Shown piece by piece: positions 24,182-36,099 of a stretch of 64,000 bases of DNA (within the stretch, counting starts at the first letter, position 1; each line of letters begins with the position of its first letter). The notes below the pieces were generated by a model that had not been told where the DNA came from, did not search any database, and saw only the letters and a program-made list of their open reading frames with translations. Both the position numbers and the translations under genes were made by a program. The stretch spans positions 434,001 through 498,000 of the forward strand of contig JASKOT010000009.1 in NCBI GenBank assembly GCA_032158125.1, in the 5' to 3' direction. The stretch comes from Papiliotrema nemorosa (taxonomy: Eukaryota > Basidiomycota > Tremellomycetes > Tremellales > Rhynchogastremaceae).

Positions 24182-26888
24182 TCACCTCCTTGGTGCCCCC
24201 GTGGGTTGCACAGCAACAGGTTCGGGTGCCGCGTTCCTCTTGGTAGGTTGAGTCAGTCCCGCTCCGCAAGCTCCACCAGAGACGCCAAGGTTGGCACCGC
24301 TGTACTCGGGCGGATAAGCGCATCCAGCAATGGTGGCATAAGCGGATCGAGTGTCTGCGACGCTGTTGAACCATCCATTTCCAGCATTGATAGTCTCGCT
24401 CGATCCGGGAGAAGTGAATGATGGGCCGGGCATAGTGATTGGCGTACCGGTTTGAGTGAGTTGAGCAAGACTTGTCATTTGTCCAGCGGCGACATTTGTG
24501 AGCGATGCCGGAGGCCAGGGGTACGAGGCAGAGTCCGAGGCGGCGATCGTACCTGCACCTGGTCCACCAGTCATATAAGGTTCCGAAAAGGTACCGCTGA
24601 AATCGGTACCAGAGACACCATCTTGGAGACACATGCCGATAGCTTCCCGAGGATCATTGGGGATCCATCCTTCTCGAAGACCAAGCTGGTAGTTCCAGAA
24701 TGGGTTGACCTCGGCGATGGGACCCGTCGAGTTTCCAATCTTCCAAGTCCAGAAGAAGAAGTTTTGGAACGAGTCCATGGAAGCCATAACGAGATGCTTC
24801 AAGCTGTCTTTGGTGTCTTGGTCCCAGGTAGTCCAATCGTTCCACTGGTCGCACGAACCGATACCTTTGCCTATGTAATCGGCGTGTGTACCATCGTATC
24901 GGGATCCACCTCCGACACTGTTGATCCAAAGACCACAATCGTTTGGTGCAGCAGACCATTCACCAGCCGAGTTGGCACCAAACTGAAGAGATGTCTGGTT
25001 GGTAGCGGTGGCCCACATTTGACATGGTCGAGTAGCGATTTGAGCAAGGGATCCGGTTTGTTGGTCACCGAAGATCTGGCATGAGTAAATGTTACGCAGG
25101 ATCAGGTCATGCTTACCATGTAAGGGTGTTGATCAAGAGCAAATCGGTCAGCTCCGGGAAGGAAATCGTACCATTGCTGAATACCAATGAAACCATCGTG
25201 GAATGAGAGATAAGGTCCGTTTCCTTCACCGAAACCTGTGATCTCTCGGACCATGTTGTGAACCTCATGGTACCAAGATCCAACAGCTCGTTGGCCGAGA
25301 CCATTCGCGTTTGGCTCGTTGGTGAAACCAAACATTGGGATAACGGGGGCGTATTCAGGCTGAGAGATGAACTGAGCCAAAGTTCGGACGTAATCCAATG
25401 CTCGTTGCGCATTGACCATACCGGTGGCACCGTTCAGCCAGTTGATTGTACCAATCTTTCCCGAGTGGTTCCAACCGTTCTGCGATCCGGGTACGGTGTG
25501 CAAATCCAGCTGAAGTCGAATACCGTACTTTCGGGCCCATTTGATAGCCTTGAGAATATAGGTCCAAGACACTCGCTCCAGGTAAGGCTCTCCAGGCCAG
25601 GTCTCGATGGCCCAATGAGCAATGGGCAGTCGGATCCAGTTGAGACCAGCCGAAGCAATCTCCATAAAGTCTCGCTCGGTGATGAAAGTCTCATAGTGCT
25701 CGGTCATGGCGGCAGTCAAGTTGTCGCCCATGTTTTGCGAAAGGGTAAACTCGTCGATTGCCGTTTGACCGTTTGATCCGTTGGCGTAAATCTCGTACAG
25801 TGCAGGGACGATGAAAGGCTCAGTGTTGAGCCATCCACCCAGGTTGACACCGTAAATCTTGTCAACACCCCAAGTCCAATTTTGGTTGAGCGGTTTGGTC
25901 CAGCTTTGCGCTTGAGCTTCATTGTTGAAAGGGTTGGCCTCGTCCCAGACCCAAGTACCGCCATGAGGGTTGTCATAAGTCATGGTAGACCCATCTTCAA
26001 GGGTGATCAAGGAGCCTTGAGTACCGGAAGTCGGTGTGGCAGAGGGTGCAGCGCTAGCAGTGCCCGATGCGGTGTGCGAGCCTCCGTGGCTGGAGGTTCC
26101 AGCGGCATCTGCACCGGCAGAAGCGTTGTTGCCCGATGAAGACGACTTGTTTGATACGGTCAAGCTGAGCCGTCAGCTGACATGACATGAGATTACTCCA
26201 AGAGACTACTCACCCGACGCCAAGACCGACCGCCAAGCCGACGACCACCAAGGCAGCGATACCCGCTCCGATCCAAATGAAGACTTTACGAGATTTCTTG
26301 GGTGCATAGCCACCTTCACGAGCCCAAGCAGGCTTCTCGCTCATTGTAGCCGCTGCTGCACCTCCGGCAGCGGCAGCTCCAGCAGGAGCAATGTGACCCA
26401 TTCCATCGTCTTCATCCGAGACGGAGAGTCGATCGTCAGAGGTGTTGTTCCACCCGACAGAAGAGTGGTGAAGGTTGGATTGCCCTCGAACATTTCCTGG
26501 CCGTCGTGCCTGATATGAGCATGCAAACAACACACAATGAAGCAGGGCTCACCTCTGAACCGGCGATACCTGCAGCACCGGCGGCAAGAGCGGCATTGCT
26601 GCCCCAACTTGACCTACTGCTGGGGAGACCCGCACCGGGAGTGAGCAGTGATTCGTGTGTTGAGTCTCGGGAGATCATCGAAGGAGCAGGCATGTACATG
26701 GAGTCTCTACCCAGAATCGGTGTATCGGCACCTTCAGGCGACAAGTATGCGCTGTCTCGACGTGCGTGGGGTTCGTTGATGTCTGGGGAGGGTCTGTTGA
26801 GTTCCGGAGAGGCGACGTCGGGGTTGGGGACGGCAGAGTAGGTCGCACCGGAGGTGTTGACCGATGTGGGTCGAGTCGGGGAGACCAT
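24182..26888 (-). CDS. Membrane-anchored glucan exo-1,3-beta-glucosidase (GH5)
   Basis: Four exons (26553-26888, 26214-26509, 25117-26164, 24182-25075) give 857 aa. An approximately 190-residue Ser/Pro-rich cytosolic N terminus precedes a single transmembrane anchor (KVFIWIGAGIAALVVVGLAV), then a Ser/Gly-rich stalk and a GH5 subfamily 9 catalytic domain. Markers are YGVNLGGWLNTEPFI, LNWIRLPIAHWAIE, QLDLHTVPGSQNGWNHSG, the acid/base glutamate in FGFTNEPNANG, and the nucleophile glutamate in SAGEWSAAPNDC. WTWKIGN lies near the end of the barrel. This layout matches fungal Exg-type type II membrane glucanases that trim wall beta-1,3-glucan. The C-terminal extension is low-complexity. Confidence 0.93.
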
Positions 26889-29107
26889 GATGGGTAGGAG
26901 TGTAAAGGTTCAAAAGGGGATGAAAGGTGTTGTTTGATGTGGAGAAGAGGCGGGACGACAAGCTCGAACTGAGATGTTACCGATGCCTCAGAGGGTTGAA
27001 AGTCCGAGAAAGAGGGGTTGTTTACGACAGACAAGGCGGTGAGCGGCGCAAGGGGTGATTGCGATTCCGACTGAACTGGAGGTGAGAGGTGTTCCGGGAA
27101 CGTAATGTAAATGAGACGGAGGGTGGATTCTGCTTTCGTTAGCGTTGTACTTGTAGCTGGTGGTAAAGTAGAGTTGTTTTGATGATCCGAGAACACGAGG
27201 CCCAACCACAAGCGATGTCCGAGAGACTCACAAGACCTCTTGGTGTCAGACGATCAACGTCTTGCGTCGATCGAGTAGGTGCAGTAGAATCGAATGGAAT
27301 GGAGTGGGGTGGAGTGGAGGGCAGGGGCAGAATAAAGAAGGCTGGGATACGGGAGGATCGAGTAGAGGATTGCTCAATGCAGACAGAGAGGAAGAGGTTT
27401 GAGTGATGTGCGGAATGGCCGATGCGGGGCGAAAGGGTTGTTTGGGTTGAAACAGTACAAAGGAACAACAGCGACCAAAGGGCGGAACAGAGATGAAGAA
27501 CAGGACACTCACAATGTAGACGGTCCCTTTGTTGATAGATGGCTCCTTGACGATCTTCGTTGTCGTCGATGAGGAGTAAGAGGGGAGAAGAGATGAGAGA
27601 AGCAGGGGATGTGGTCAGGATTACAGCCAAGACTTTCTGCTTTGAAAAAGAGTGCTGCTCGGCGATCGGGCCTGCTTATTTACCCGTATTGTACGATCGA
27701 TTCGATTTCGTCCAGTCCGTGTATACTTGGAGCACCTTTCGACGAGGTCAGAATGGGAAAGCAAAAAGGTGAGAGGGTGTTTATGAGTGAGGTACATATA
27801 TCGTTTGGCTCGGGCAAGGACGCCGATATACTGGCTTTTTTTCAGTGTAGTCTTCAGGGCCACCCAAATTCAACGGGAACGGCTCAGGGGACAAGAGGTC
27901 AAGGGAAGCGGGGTGGCGTAACATGTAGCACCCCCCGTTTAGATCACCTCGAGAGGCGGTGTCCCAAGGCGTACCTTGTAACCCATGGGGCCAAGCCAAG
28001 CGAGGAGACGTCCCATGCATATCACAACACTTCCGTCGCCCCCTTCCCGCGTGACCAAAACTTGTCAGTAGTGACCCTCTCAAGGTGTTCTTGGAAGGTT
28101 CATCTAACGGTGAGTGAACCAATTTGAGCTGTGTTGATGCTCTCGTGGAAGAGTACCGCCGAGAGGAATGAAAGTTTCATCAGATTACCACCACCTACGC
28201 AGGTCCCCCCCCCTTGTCTAGGTAGGAGGCGCAAGGGAGCGGCGGATGAATACCCCGGATACCAGGAACAGGACGATTCAGAAAAATGTTTCGGCTTATT
28301 CCCTTGCTGTGCGCTTATGCGTATATTGCGTACCCCCCGCCATATGTCGAAGAACAGCCATCTTACACAGGCGAGCATGATCCTTGGGAATGCAGAATAA
28401 GACCTCTCTCGGCACCTTGTATGACAGAAGACGGGGGGTGGGATGCATGCTTGATTACACCAAAAACGTTGCCGATTGTCCACAGCATCATAGGCCGTAA
28501 TACTCGATCTGGGATTTCATTCCAGCGATCGTTACAATACCAAGACTAATGGCATGTTATGAGATCGATGAAGAGCGTATGCAAGCTGCACCCAGACTCA
28601 AAATCTCATATGCCCTGTTGAAGAGTTGCAGGAGACACCGCACTCTTGACTACCTCGCCGGCCGAAGCAGCGAGGTGCGAATCCAGTGTCCTTGTAACTG
28701 GTCCCAAAGCCAAACAAGCTTCCAATCCATTCCAGTCTAAGATCGCTTCGACTAAACATCTTGCTTCCGTCTCATTACCTTGGGCCATACGACATCCATT
28801 CAGCTCCACTATGCACGGGGTACGTATCCTCGAAGCTGAAACGCAGGTATATACCCCATTCCTCGGTTCAAGAGACGAATCATGTAAACAACCCAGGATT
28901 TTTCAGGCAAATTGTGCCCCGCACAACTGCGGATGTATCACAACGAGTAGTCAGACTCCCGATTGAGGAGCGAAAGATTGCGACATCTGCGGATGGGAAG
29001 AGGTTCTCGATAATAGCATACGTGCATAGAACCAAAGACAACAACCGAATCGCCTATCCGCTGTCCGAACAGTACCCAAACAAGGACGACAAGCAGTCGA
29101 GACCAAT
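26889..29107. other. 2.2 kb gene-poor stretch, probably long glucanase promoter and leader
   Basis: No open frame here has coding character or recognisable homology. The glucanase-proximal part (26889-27650) is strongly pyrimidine-rich on the minus strand and contains an intron-like donor (GTGAGT at 27512) after an ACATT exon end, suggesting a long spliced 5' leader. The rest has cytosine runs (C9 at 28205-28213 and a C6 run near 27926). The 3' end of the oxidoreductase at 29108 must lie in the right-hand part. Confidence 0.4.
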
Positions 29108-31204
29108 CTATCCCTTGTTCCACTTGGTGTACGAGTAACACACCTGCACGTAGATCATTTCCGATACCAATAACAACCATTCAACCCACCCCATCTCCGG
29201 CACATCCGGGCTTCTGGGCATCTTCTCCCAGGGAAGTCTCGCACCCAACCCTTCTGCCGCTTCGATCCCGCTCATAAGCCCATCTTCGTGCGTCCCTAAA
29301 CCCCTCCAAGCTCCCGCGAGCATGACGCGCCGATGCACTCTTTCCTTCTTGTCATGACCCGTAATCCTTGTATCAGGAGAGCAGGGAGGTTCGGAAGGCC
29401 TCGTAAATACATTGAGGACCCTTTGAGTGTACTGAAATCGCGCGACCACCTTGGCTGGATCGGGTTGAATGGGAGGATGGATCGACCCGAAGATCCGTCC
29501 GTAGGTCGATATGGGCAACCCATGCAAGAGGTTCATATCGAATGTCCTGGTCGTCAACACTTGCTCACAGATCCGACGTCAAGCAGCGAAAGCCCGGAGT
29601 CATAGACGCTGTGGAGACTGCACTCACGTTGACGCGTGACCGGTCTCAGCTTGCACCCCTTTATCAGAGGTGATGTAGTTGTTCCAGGCTGCCCAAATAT
29701 TCCGATTGGCAGGCATGAGCTATACGTCAGATCAGCACTCGCCACGGATGCACGATGGCAGAGGGCTCACCGCTGCATCATAGTGCATAATCACCTCGAC
29801 TTGCTTCCAAGGACAATCTCCTAGAATCTCATCGTCTTCTCTACGAAGCGATCCGCCCCGTTCGAGCAATCGGCGCGAGATATCGCTGTGTGTTCTGCAG
29901 TGTCAGCCGCAACCACGCGACGGTGACAGTTCGTACGCAAGGATGACATGGTCGAAAGTCCTCCTCGTTCCGTTTTCCAGAACCACCTCGACCCCTTCCT
30001 CTCCCTCTATCACCTCTTCAACTCCGACACCTAAATGGATCTTGTCCTTCCCGACTCGCCTTTCGATCCACTTGACATATTCTCGCCTATCTATCAGCGC
30101 ACAGAACATCAATATCTGCGAGAAGGTGAAACGCACGAGCCCCCTTGGATTGTATACCACTGCGACCTCCCCCAGATCTTCAAGAGGTCCGTAGCGTACA
30201 ATCCCTCTATTATCGTCTTGATCGGGACTTGCTGAAGGATGACGCTCGGAGGGATAGACCAGATTGTACCCGCCAAAGGCTATCTTCAGCCTCGTGAACC
30301 CAGTATCTAGTGAAGGACCCACAACGAGGTAATAGTCCCTGAAAATCTCACTAAACCCTCTCCTCACCAACCACCTCTCCACAGTCTCCGTATCCCCTTC
30401 ACTGGGGCTTTGGTGATCCTCCTGCGTCGGTCCGTCCTCCCTATTGGGCTGCGTCGAGTCAGAGGTCGAGGGTCGGATCTCGGACAGAGCGATATAGTTG
30501 AATCGAAGGATATCAACGATCAACCTCAAAGGTCTCACGTCGAACCTACAGTCAATCAACCACCCATCCATGTTATCATGCATCACATGATGTGGGCCCC
30601 TCAGATGAGATGTAACGTCGGGAGAAGAGCAACTCACCAGCCTGACGATCCCCCAAATAACGACCACACAGAGTGTGAGGCCCACCCAAATGTAGGAGAT
30701 GAGACAGAGTACGATCCCGAGGATTTGTGCAAGGGTATACCGGCGTTCCGAAGGAATTTGTAGAAGTTTGGCCAGCCGGCCGGGTTGAACATGACAAATG
30801 CGCTATTCTCAGCTGACTCTCACGGTGTCCCACGGCACTGCAACGTGCGATCACAGGAATGAGGACGGGGTCAGGGGAGGAAGTAGCAGGCACTTTGAAC
30901 ACTCACGTCTCGACCCATGCTGCTTTCTTGCCAGGTTCTGACTTGAGCCCGTGGTCCACTCGAGAGGTATGAGAGAAAGGTATAGTACATACGTTGAAAG
31001 AGGACAGAGTTCGCATGCCCGCCAAGTCTACTCTCCGCTTCAAACAGTTCCGCCTCGTTCTTGGAATGATCATTGAGTAACTGTCCGTCAGGCTCTCAAA
31101 GATCAGACTTGTGACTGATTGTCGCTTACCCAAAATGCTGACAGGCCTGCGATCCCTCCTCCAACGATAGCGACCCTCTTGGGTCTCTCTTGATCTGCGC
31201 TCAT
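29108..31204 (-). CDS. FAD-dependent oxidoreductase (amine-oxidase-like, COG2907 type), copy A
   Basis: Ten exons give 512 aa in phase. The N terminus KRVAIVGGGIAGLSAFWLL is a Rossmann FAD-binding motif (GxGxxG), followed by the acidic ribose-binding residue in EAELFEAESRLGGHANS. AFVMFNPAGWPNF, YYLPLAGTIWSIP, VILADISRRLL, AAWNNYITSDKG and LAGAWRGLGTHEDGLMSG are shared with the neighbouring copy. The family is annotated as predicted NAD/FAD-binding, flavin-containing amine-oxidase-like proteins; substrates are unknown. The C-terminal WVEWLLLVSEMIYVQV may be a membrane anchor. It is arranged head-to-tail with copy B (31771-33813). Confidence 0.85.
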
Positions 31205-31770
31205 GTCCACAGAAGAGTGAGTAAGTGTCAAGGTCACAACGGGAAAGGCAGCGAGTGAGGATCTTAATCGCTCGATCAGTCCTTGAACACTCTGTGAGCC
31301 TGTCAGCCAACGCGTCAGTCTTGGCTTGGACCGAATGCGCTGATCGTGTGGTCCGTGGCACCCGGAAAGGATATGCGTCGAAAAAAGGGGTAATAGAGTG
31401 TTCTATTGTGTGTTGGGGATATCAGTGGAGCAACTTGTGATGGGCTGACGGGAGATAGAGCCGCAGAGAGCCTGCAGATCAGAGCGGAGATTGAGCGTAA
31501 AACTTGCTGGGTGGAGTCTCTGAGGATCGGTTCTCGGTGATTCCTGATCAAAGCGGGGTCCACGGTGAAAGGAGTACCATACGTGTTTGATCAGGTCCAT
31601 CAGGATCGTCAGGCAAATCAGCGCGATTTCGCCCAAATACGTCCGAAAAGATTCGGGAAGTCGATCACACATCAGACGATCCCGCTCGCCATCAAAGGGA
31701 TGCCTTCATCAAACGCCCAATCAACACAATCTTTCGCCCTCCAAGTCGTCCCGCGAACTAATCCGGAGAA
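31205..31770. other. Spacer between the two oxidoreductase copies
   Basis: 566 bp containing the 3' end of copy B and the promoter of copy A. No additional gene or repeat was recognised. Confidence 0.45.
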
Positions 31771-33813
31771 TTAAACCCGTTTCTTCTTTTGAACGAGATC
31801 GCCCGTCCAGCAATCCCTTAACCTCACCACCTCGTCCCTTGCCTCATTCATCCTCACCGCAAGTAATATTTGCTCCACCCATACCAAGGCCAACACCACG
31901 ATCCACACTACACCATTCCATAGTGGTACCAAGCGCCGGCGAATGTTCTCCAGTAGGCTCACGATGAAGCGGCTCGACATGACTACGATTCCCGATTGAT
32001 TCGTGCTTCTGGTAGCAGGTCGCAAGGGGAAAGGGGGTTTGACGTTAAATGGTGCCGAAGTGACCAGTCGCATTCCGGACGTAAATCCGTCTTCATGGAA
32101 TCCGTACTTCGTCCACGCACCGGCGTAAGAGATATGTCTTTTGTTCTGGATCTGAGGCAGAAGCTCTTGAGAAGCTACCGAGTCGGTTGTCATCATGGGA
32201 TGCTCATATGTCCATCTGCCGACGGTCTTGGCGGGATCAACGGGGAAAGGCGGATTGAGTGTGACAAGCACAAGGCCGTACTTTTTCTCTGGAAGGTGTT
32301 GTAGAATGTTCATACCGTACGTCCTGGCTTTCAGCTACCGGAACACAGGTAAGGAAAGTGCCACTCACAGTGAGACGGTGTCGACCTCTGATGAAGTCGA
32401 CTTTGCATCATGTTGCGGTTGCGATGTCGAGGTCAAGTAGTTCCAAGCTACAATCAGCGATGCTTGCACCTCATCTTCCAATACGCACCAGAGTAAGCCC
32501 GCCGCCTGATAGGTATAAACTGCTCTTCAGCTTCTCAGTAAAGCGATTTACTCACCCTATCGTCCCAATGCATGACCGCCTCATTTTTGCTCCATCCCCA
32601 GGGTTTGAGCACTTTCTCCTCCATTGCAGTCACCTTGCCTCCTTTCCGTAACATGCTAAGGGTCGTATCTGAATGCGTCCTATCCTTTAGCACCGACCCA
32701 GCATTGTAAGTCAGGTACGAACGCTAGAATGACATGGTCGTAAACGTGTTGTGCGCCTCCAGCCTCTACCAGCTCTACACCATCGTCCCTCGACTTGATA
32801 CTGACAATCTCCGTACCAAGGTGGAGGTTCTCCTTTGGCAATTTGCTCAATACCGCATCTACGTATTGTTTCCTGCCTGATCAGCCTCAAGATCTCCATG
32901 ACACGAATGAAGGCTCACGCTCCGCCCTTGACAGTCATCCATTTCGGCTTGCCTGTCAACTGGAGCAAGTGATGGTTGTGGAAGAACCGAATGAGCGTGG
33001 AGGCGGGAAAATCCAGAGCGGCTTGATCAGCGGGCGTAGACCATATAGCTCCGGTCATAGGCTATACATCAGCTCGCTTCATGGTAGATCATCCAACCGA
33101 CCAGTAAATAGTCCTCCTTGAAGCCTTCGCCGTAGCCCTCTCTGTCCAGATATTCACCTATACTAATCTCACGCCCTGCTCGTTTCGGCTCATTCAGCAA
33201 ATCCAGCGCGAATAGGTTGAATCGGAGGATATCAAAGATCATTCGATATAACCTCGGATTGAACCTTCCATCAGCTACAGGCATCCGGTCGCGTCAGCTT
33301 ACAAGTTGCCGAGCTGACAGAACAAAGCGCTCAGACCGTCCCCTGCCCATTCAAACTTTCCTCGATCTCGAGTCACCGAAAACGTCATTTCGGTGTCTAG
33401 TGTTGGAACTTTGAGCAGTCTTAGAAAGCGAAGAAAGTTGGGGTATGTAGGTGGATTCAAGACGATCTAGGGGGTAAGCTGAGCTATGTCGCTTCCGTAG
33501 CACGCACGAATCCACTGCTATTAGCTTTAGGCGACGGCCAGCGAGAGAAACAGCTCACGTATCAACCATGCAAGTCTCTTTCCCCTCACCTGACGTTGAG
33601 CTGATGTCCCGGTCAGATATCCACTCACGTCTGAACTCTTGCGTATTGGTATGTCCACCTGGGTATTCATTTTTCTCGTAGATGTTCACCTCGTGGTCTG
33701 AATACTCGTTGAGGAGCTGCCATCAGCGCTGTAATATCGTCGTCCTCGTGTTTGTGACTCACCCAGAGTGCTGAGATGCCCGAGACTCCCGCACCGACGA
33801 TAGCCACCCTCAT
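31771..33813 (-). CDS. FAD-dependent oxidoreductase (amine-oxidase-like, COG2907 type), copy B
   Basis: Eleven exons give 534 aa. The start [19 protein letters not shown] is the FAD Rossmann motif. [71 protein letters not shown] and [19 protein letters not shown] align with copy A and the wider family. Exon 4 is a 7 nt microexon (33508-33514) supplying the Gly-Phe of DTGF. Two introns use GTC donors (33318 GTCAGC, 33101 GTCGGT), both required by frame and homology. A 41 bp intron-like stretch inside exon 10 was left unspliced because only the unspliced reading keeps phase. The C terminus adds a clear membrane helix ([17 protein letters not shown]) and charged tail. Confidence 0.85.
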
Positions 33814-33976
33814 GATTGTTACAAGTGTGGTAGGTGCTATGGAGGTTTCGCGTCGTTGACTTCATGTCGATCTCGGCGAACGACGTGACGTCGTGATAAC
33901 GCACCCCTCGGCCGATCCACGTGTTGTCGGATCGACCCGTCCATCTTCATGACGTGGCAATGGATCTTGTAGTGAG

Positions 33977-33996
33977 CCAATGAGAGGGTGGCCAAT
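33977..33996 (+). promoter_or_regulatory. CCAAT-N12-AAT element, candidate HAP complex/HapX iron site
   Basis: CCAAT at 33977-33981 is followed by exactly 12 bases and then AAT at 33994-33996; the AAT itself lies in a second CCAAT (33992-33996). In Aspergillus the CCAAT-binding complex with HapX recognises CSAAT-N12-RWT, notably at the vacuolar iron importer gene cccA. Here the element lies 186 bp upstream of the ATG of the CCC1-like gene. It could equally serve the divergent oxidoreductase. A CACGTG E-box is at 33918-33923. Confidence 0.5.
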
Positions 33997-34181
33997 TGTC
34001 AAATCTCCCCATCCCTTCGGCCGTCGCCACCCGTGCCACGCTTGTGCATGCAGATCTTTAAGCGCTATAAAGTCGCAACCGCTCACGCGATATTTAGACT
34101 GATTAATCATTTTTGACCTACCCTCATCTTATCACCCATCTCCACCTCAACATCTCCCACTCAACCAAAGACTGACTCGCC

Positions 34182-35445
34182 ATGTCCTGCTGTGGAGGTA
34201 ACAAGAACGGTGCATGCTGCAAGAACGGTAGCTCTTCCTCTTCGGGCACCGCTGTAGCCCTTTCCCTGCCCAAGAAGGATACCTCGGCCAAGGGGTCTGT
34301 ATGGTCATTGGACCAAAACTCGCCTCAGGCTCAACAGACCAGACAACAGCAGTTGGAAGCGTTGTTGCCTGATGAACAACCCTTGACAAGCAAATGTGGA
34401 GTTGGGCAAAGGGGGACTTGCTGTAAAGATCTCAAAGATGACGATGAACGACACCTCATCTCGCCCGAGATTGTCCGGGATGTGTAAGTCTGCCCCAACT
34501 TGCTGGTGCACACACAATGCTCATGGCAGTATCATCGGTCTATCGGACGGCTTGACAGTTCCATTCGCCCTTACGGCGGGATTGTCTTCCCTCGGATCTT
34601 CAAAGCTGGTCGTCACGGGTGGATTGGCCGAGCTGTGCGCTGGAGCCATCTCCATGGGTCTGGGAGGATACCTCGCTTCTCAAGCTGAACTGGATCACTT
34701 TCACTATCTCCGAAAACAGACCGCCTCTCGAGTTTTGCGTTCATGCGCGGGTGAGATGGAGCGGGAAGTTCACTCTATCCTCGGACCATTGGGTATCAAC
34801 GAGGCCTTGTCCCGACTCGTCGCTGAGGATCTGCGACATGTGGAGGAGGACGTCTGGGGAGACCGAGCGGCCGAAGCGGAGGGTACAGAGGGTATCATTC
34901 GACTTGGACCTGATTCGCCAAAGGAGACCTCGTCGAAGAAGGGGTGGTTGTCTTGGGGTAAAAAGCAGACCGAGGAGGAAGATGGAGGACAAGGCCCAAG
35001 TGAGGATATGGGATTGACCGCGTTCTTGCTCAAATTTGGAGAAGGAATGGGTGGGTCGAAACTTATACTGCGGGTGGAGTAGTCGCTGACTTGTACAGAG
35101 GAAGTGCCAAAATCTCGACTGTACATTTCCGCCTTGACCATTGGTCTATCGTACTTTATCGGTGGATTGATCCCCTTGATCCCTTACATGATCACCTCCT
35201 CTGCTCAACTGGGTCTCATCGTGTCGTCCATCGTGACCGTCATCGTGTTGTTCATCTTTGGTGCTTTCAAGACGTACTTTACGTGAGTCAATGTTGAGTA
35301 CGGCATAGGATCATACTGATCAAACAGTGGTGCCACGGGCGGATGGGGCGGATACCTCTACGGAGCAACAAGCACGATGCTTGTCGGTGGATTGGCGGCC
35401 GGAGCAGCCTTCGGTCTGGTCAAGCTTTTGGGTGTCAAGGAGTAG
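34182..35445 (+). CDS. CCC1: Vacuolar iron transporter, CCC1/VIT1 family
   Basis: Four exons give 374 aa. The protein begins with a Cys-rich tail (MSCCGG, ACCKNG, later CGVGQRGTCCKD), then the VIT1 fold: DVIIGLSDGLTVPFALTAGL, GLAELCAGAISMGLGGYLAS, a charged metal-binding region with ExxE-type repeats (AGEMEREVHSIL, VAEDLRHVEEDVW), and three C-terminal helices including YISALTIGLSYFIGGLIPL. CCC1 imports Fe2+ (and Mn2+) into the vacuole and protects against iron overload. An approximately 60-residue acidic, Lys-rich insertion lies between the metal-binding helices and the last membrane helices. The cysteine pairs at the N terminus might bind metal; that is inference. Confidence 0.93.
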
Positions 35446-36099
35446 TGCATGGTCGCCGAGTCGCGTGATGGTTATTCTATAGAAGTCTGAATGTTTCACA
35501 TCAATGGATACGAAACGGCTCGTCCAAAGGCTTGGGATCCTTGAGATCTCTACCAAGATAGGCGCGCCCCCGATAGGTGACTCACCCCTCTGCCTCAGGG
35601 CCCATAAATTAAAAAGGCTTCGATCACCTGTTGGGTCACTCGGTCTGCCGTCATTTTCTCCGTCCGTTGGCGACAAAAGTTGCCCCATCACCCGACCAAC
35701 GCCGACTCTTGTGTATATAAACCATCTCGACTCGTTCTAGCCTTCTCACTCTATTGCATAACGCCAACAGACAGATTCGACTCACTTGAGCGCACACACT
35801 TCACCTCACCTCCCACCATATCTCTCTCACGCTCTACCATCTCCGGGCTGCGCCCCATTTCAACTCGCTCAAGCCTCTCTACCTTTGCGTCGTCAAGCAC
35901 TCAACTCGCAGCCTCAGGTCCAAGTTCAGGTCGACAAGGCACGCTACACGCCCGAAACATTTCGACACTCTTGCGCCCCAAACGTCTCGCCCTGGCAAAC
36001 CTTCTTCGAGCTCAGATCAACCCAACACCTATATATACCGCCCAACACCCTCTCAATCCCAATCCAACTTTGACAACTCCCTCTCCACAGAATCGAAAA
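35446..36099 (+). other. Promoter and 5' leader of the carbonic anhydrase, in-frame without stop
   Basis: 654 bp between CCC1 and the carbonic anhydrase ATG. From about base 35680 to the ATG at 36100 the leader is open in the carbonic anhydrase frame (140 codons) but contains no ATG. The last approximately 95 codons encode no acidic residue and contain Arg/Ser/Leu-rich stretches such as NISTLLRPKRLALANLLRAQ. The rest is a CT-rich promoter. Confidence 0.5.

Noticed and set aside
28100..28483. 127-codon minus-strand frame in the 26.9-29.1 kb gap
   Set aside because: Low-complexity, no recognisable family, no supporting splice or start context.
32461..32520. 41 bp intron-like stretch inside exon 10 of oxidoreductase copy B
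   Set aside because: It has good-looking GTGCGT and GATTGTAG ends but removing it breaks the frame, while the unspliced reading continues cleanly.
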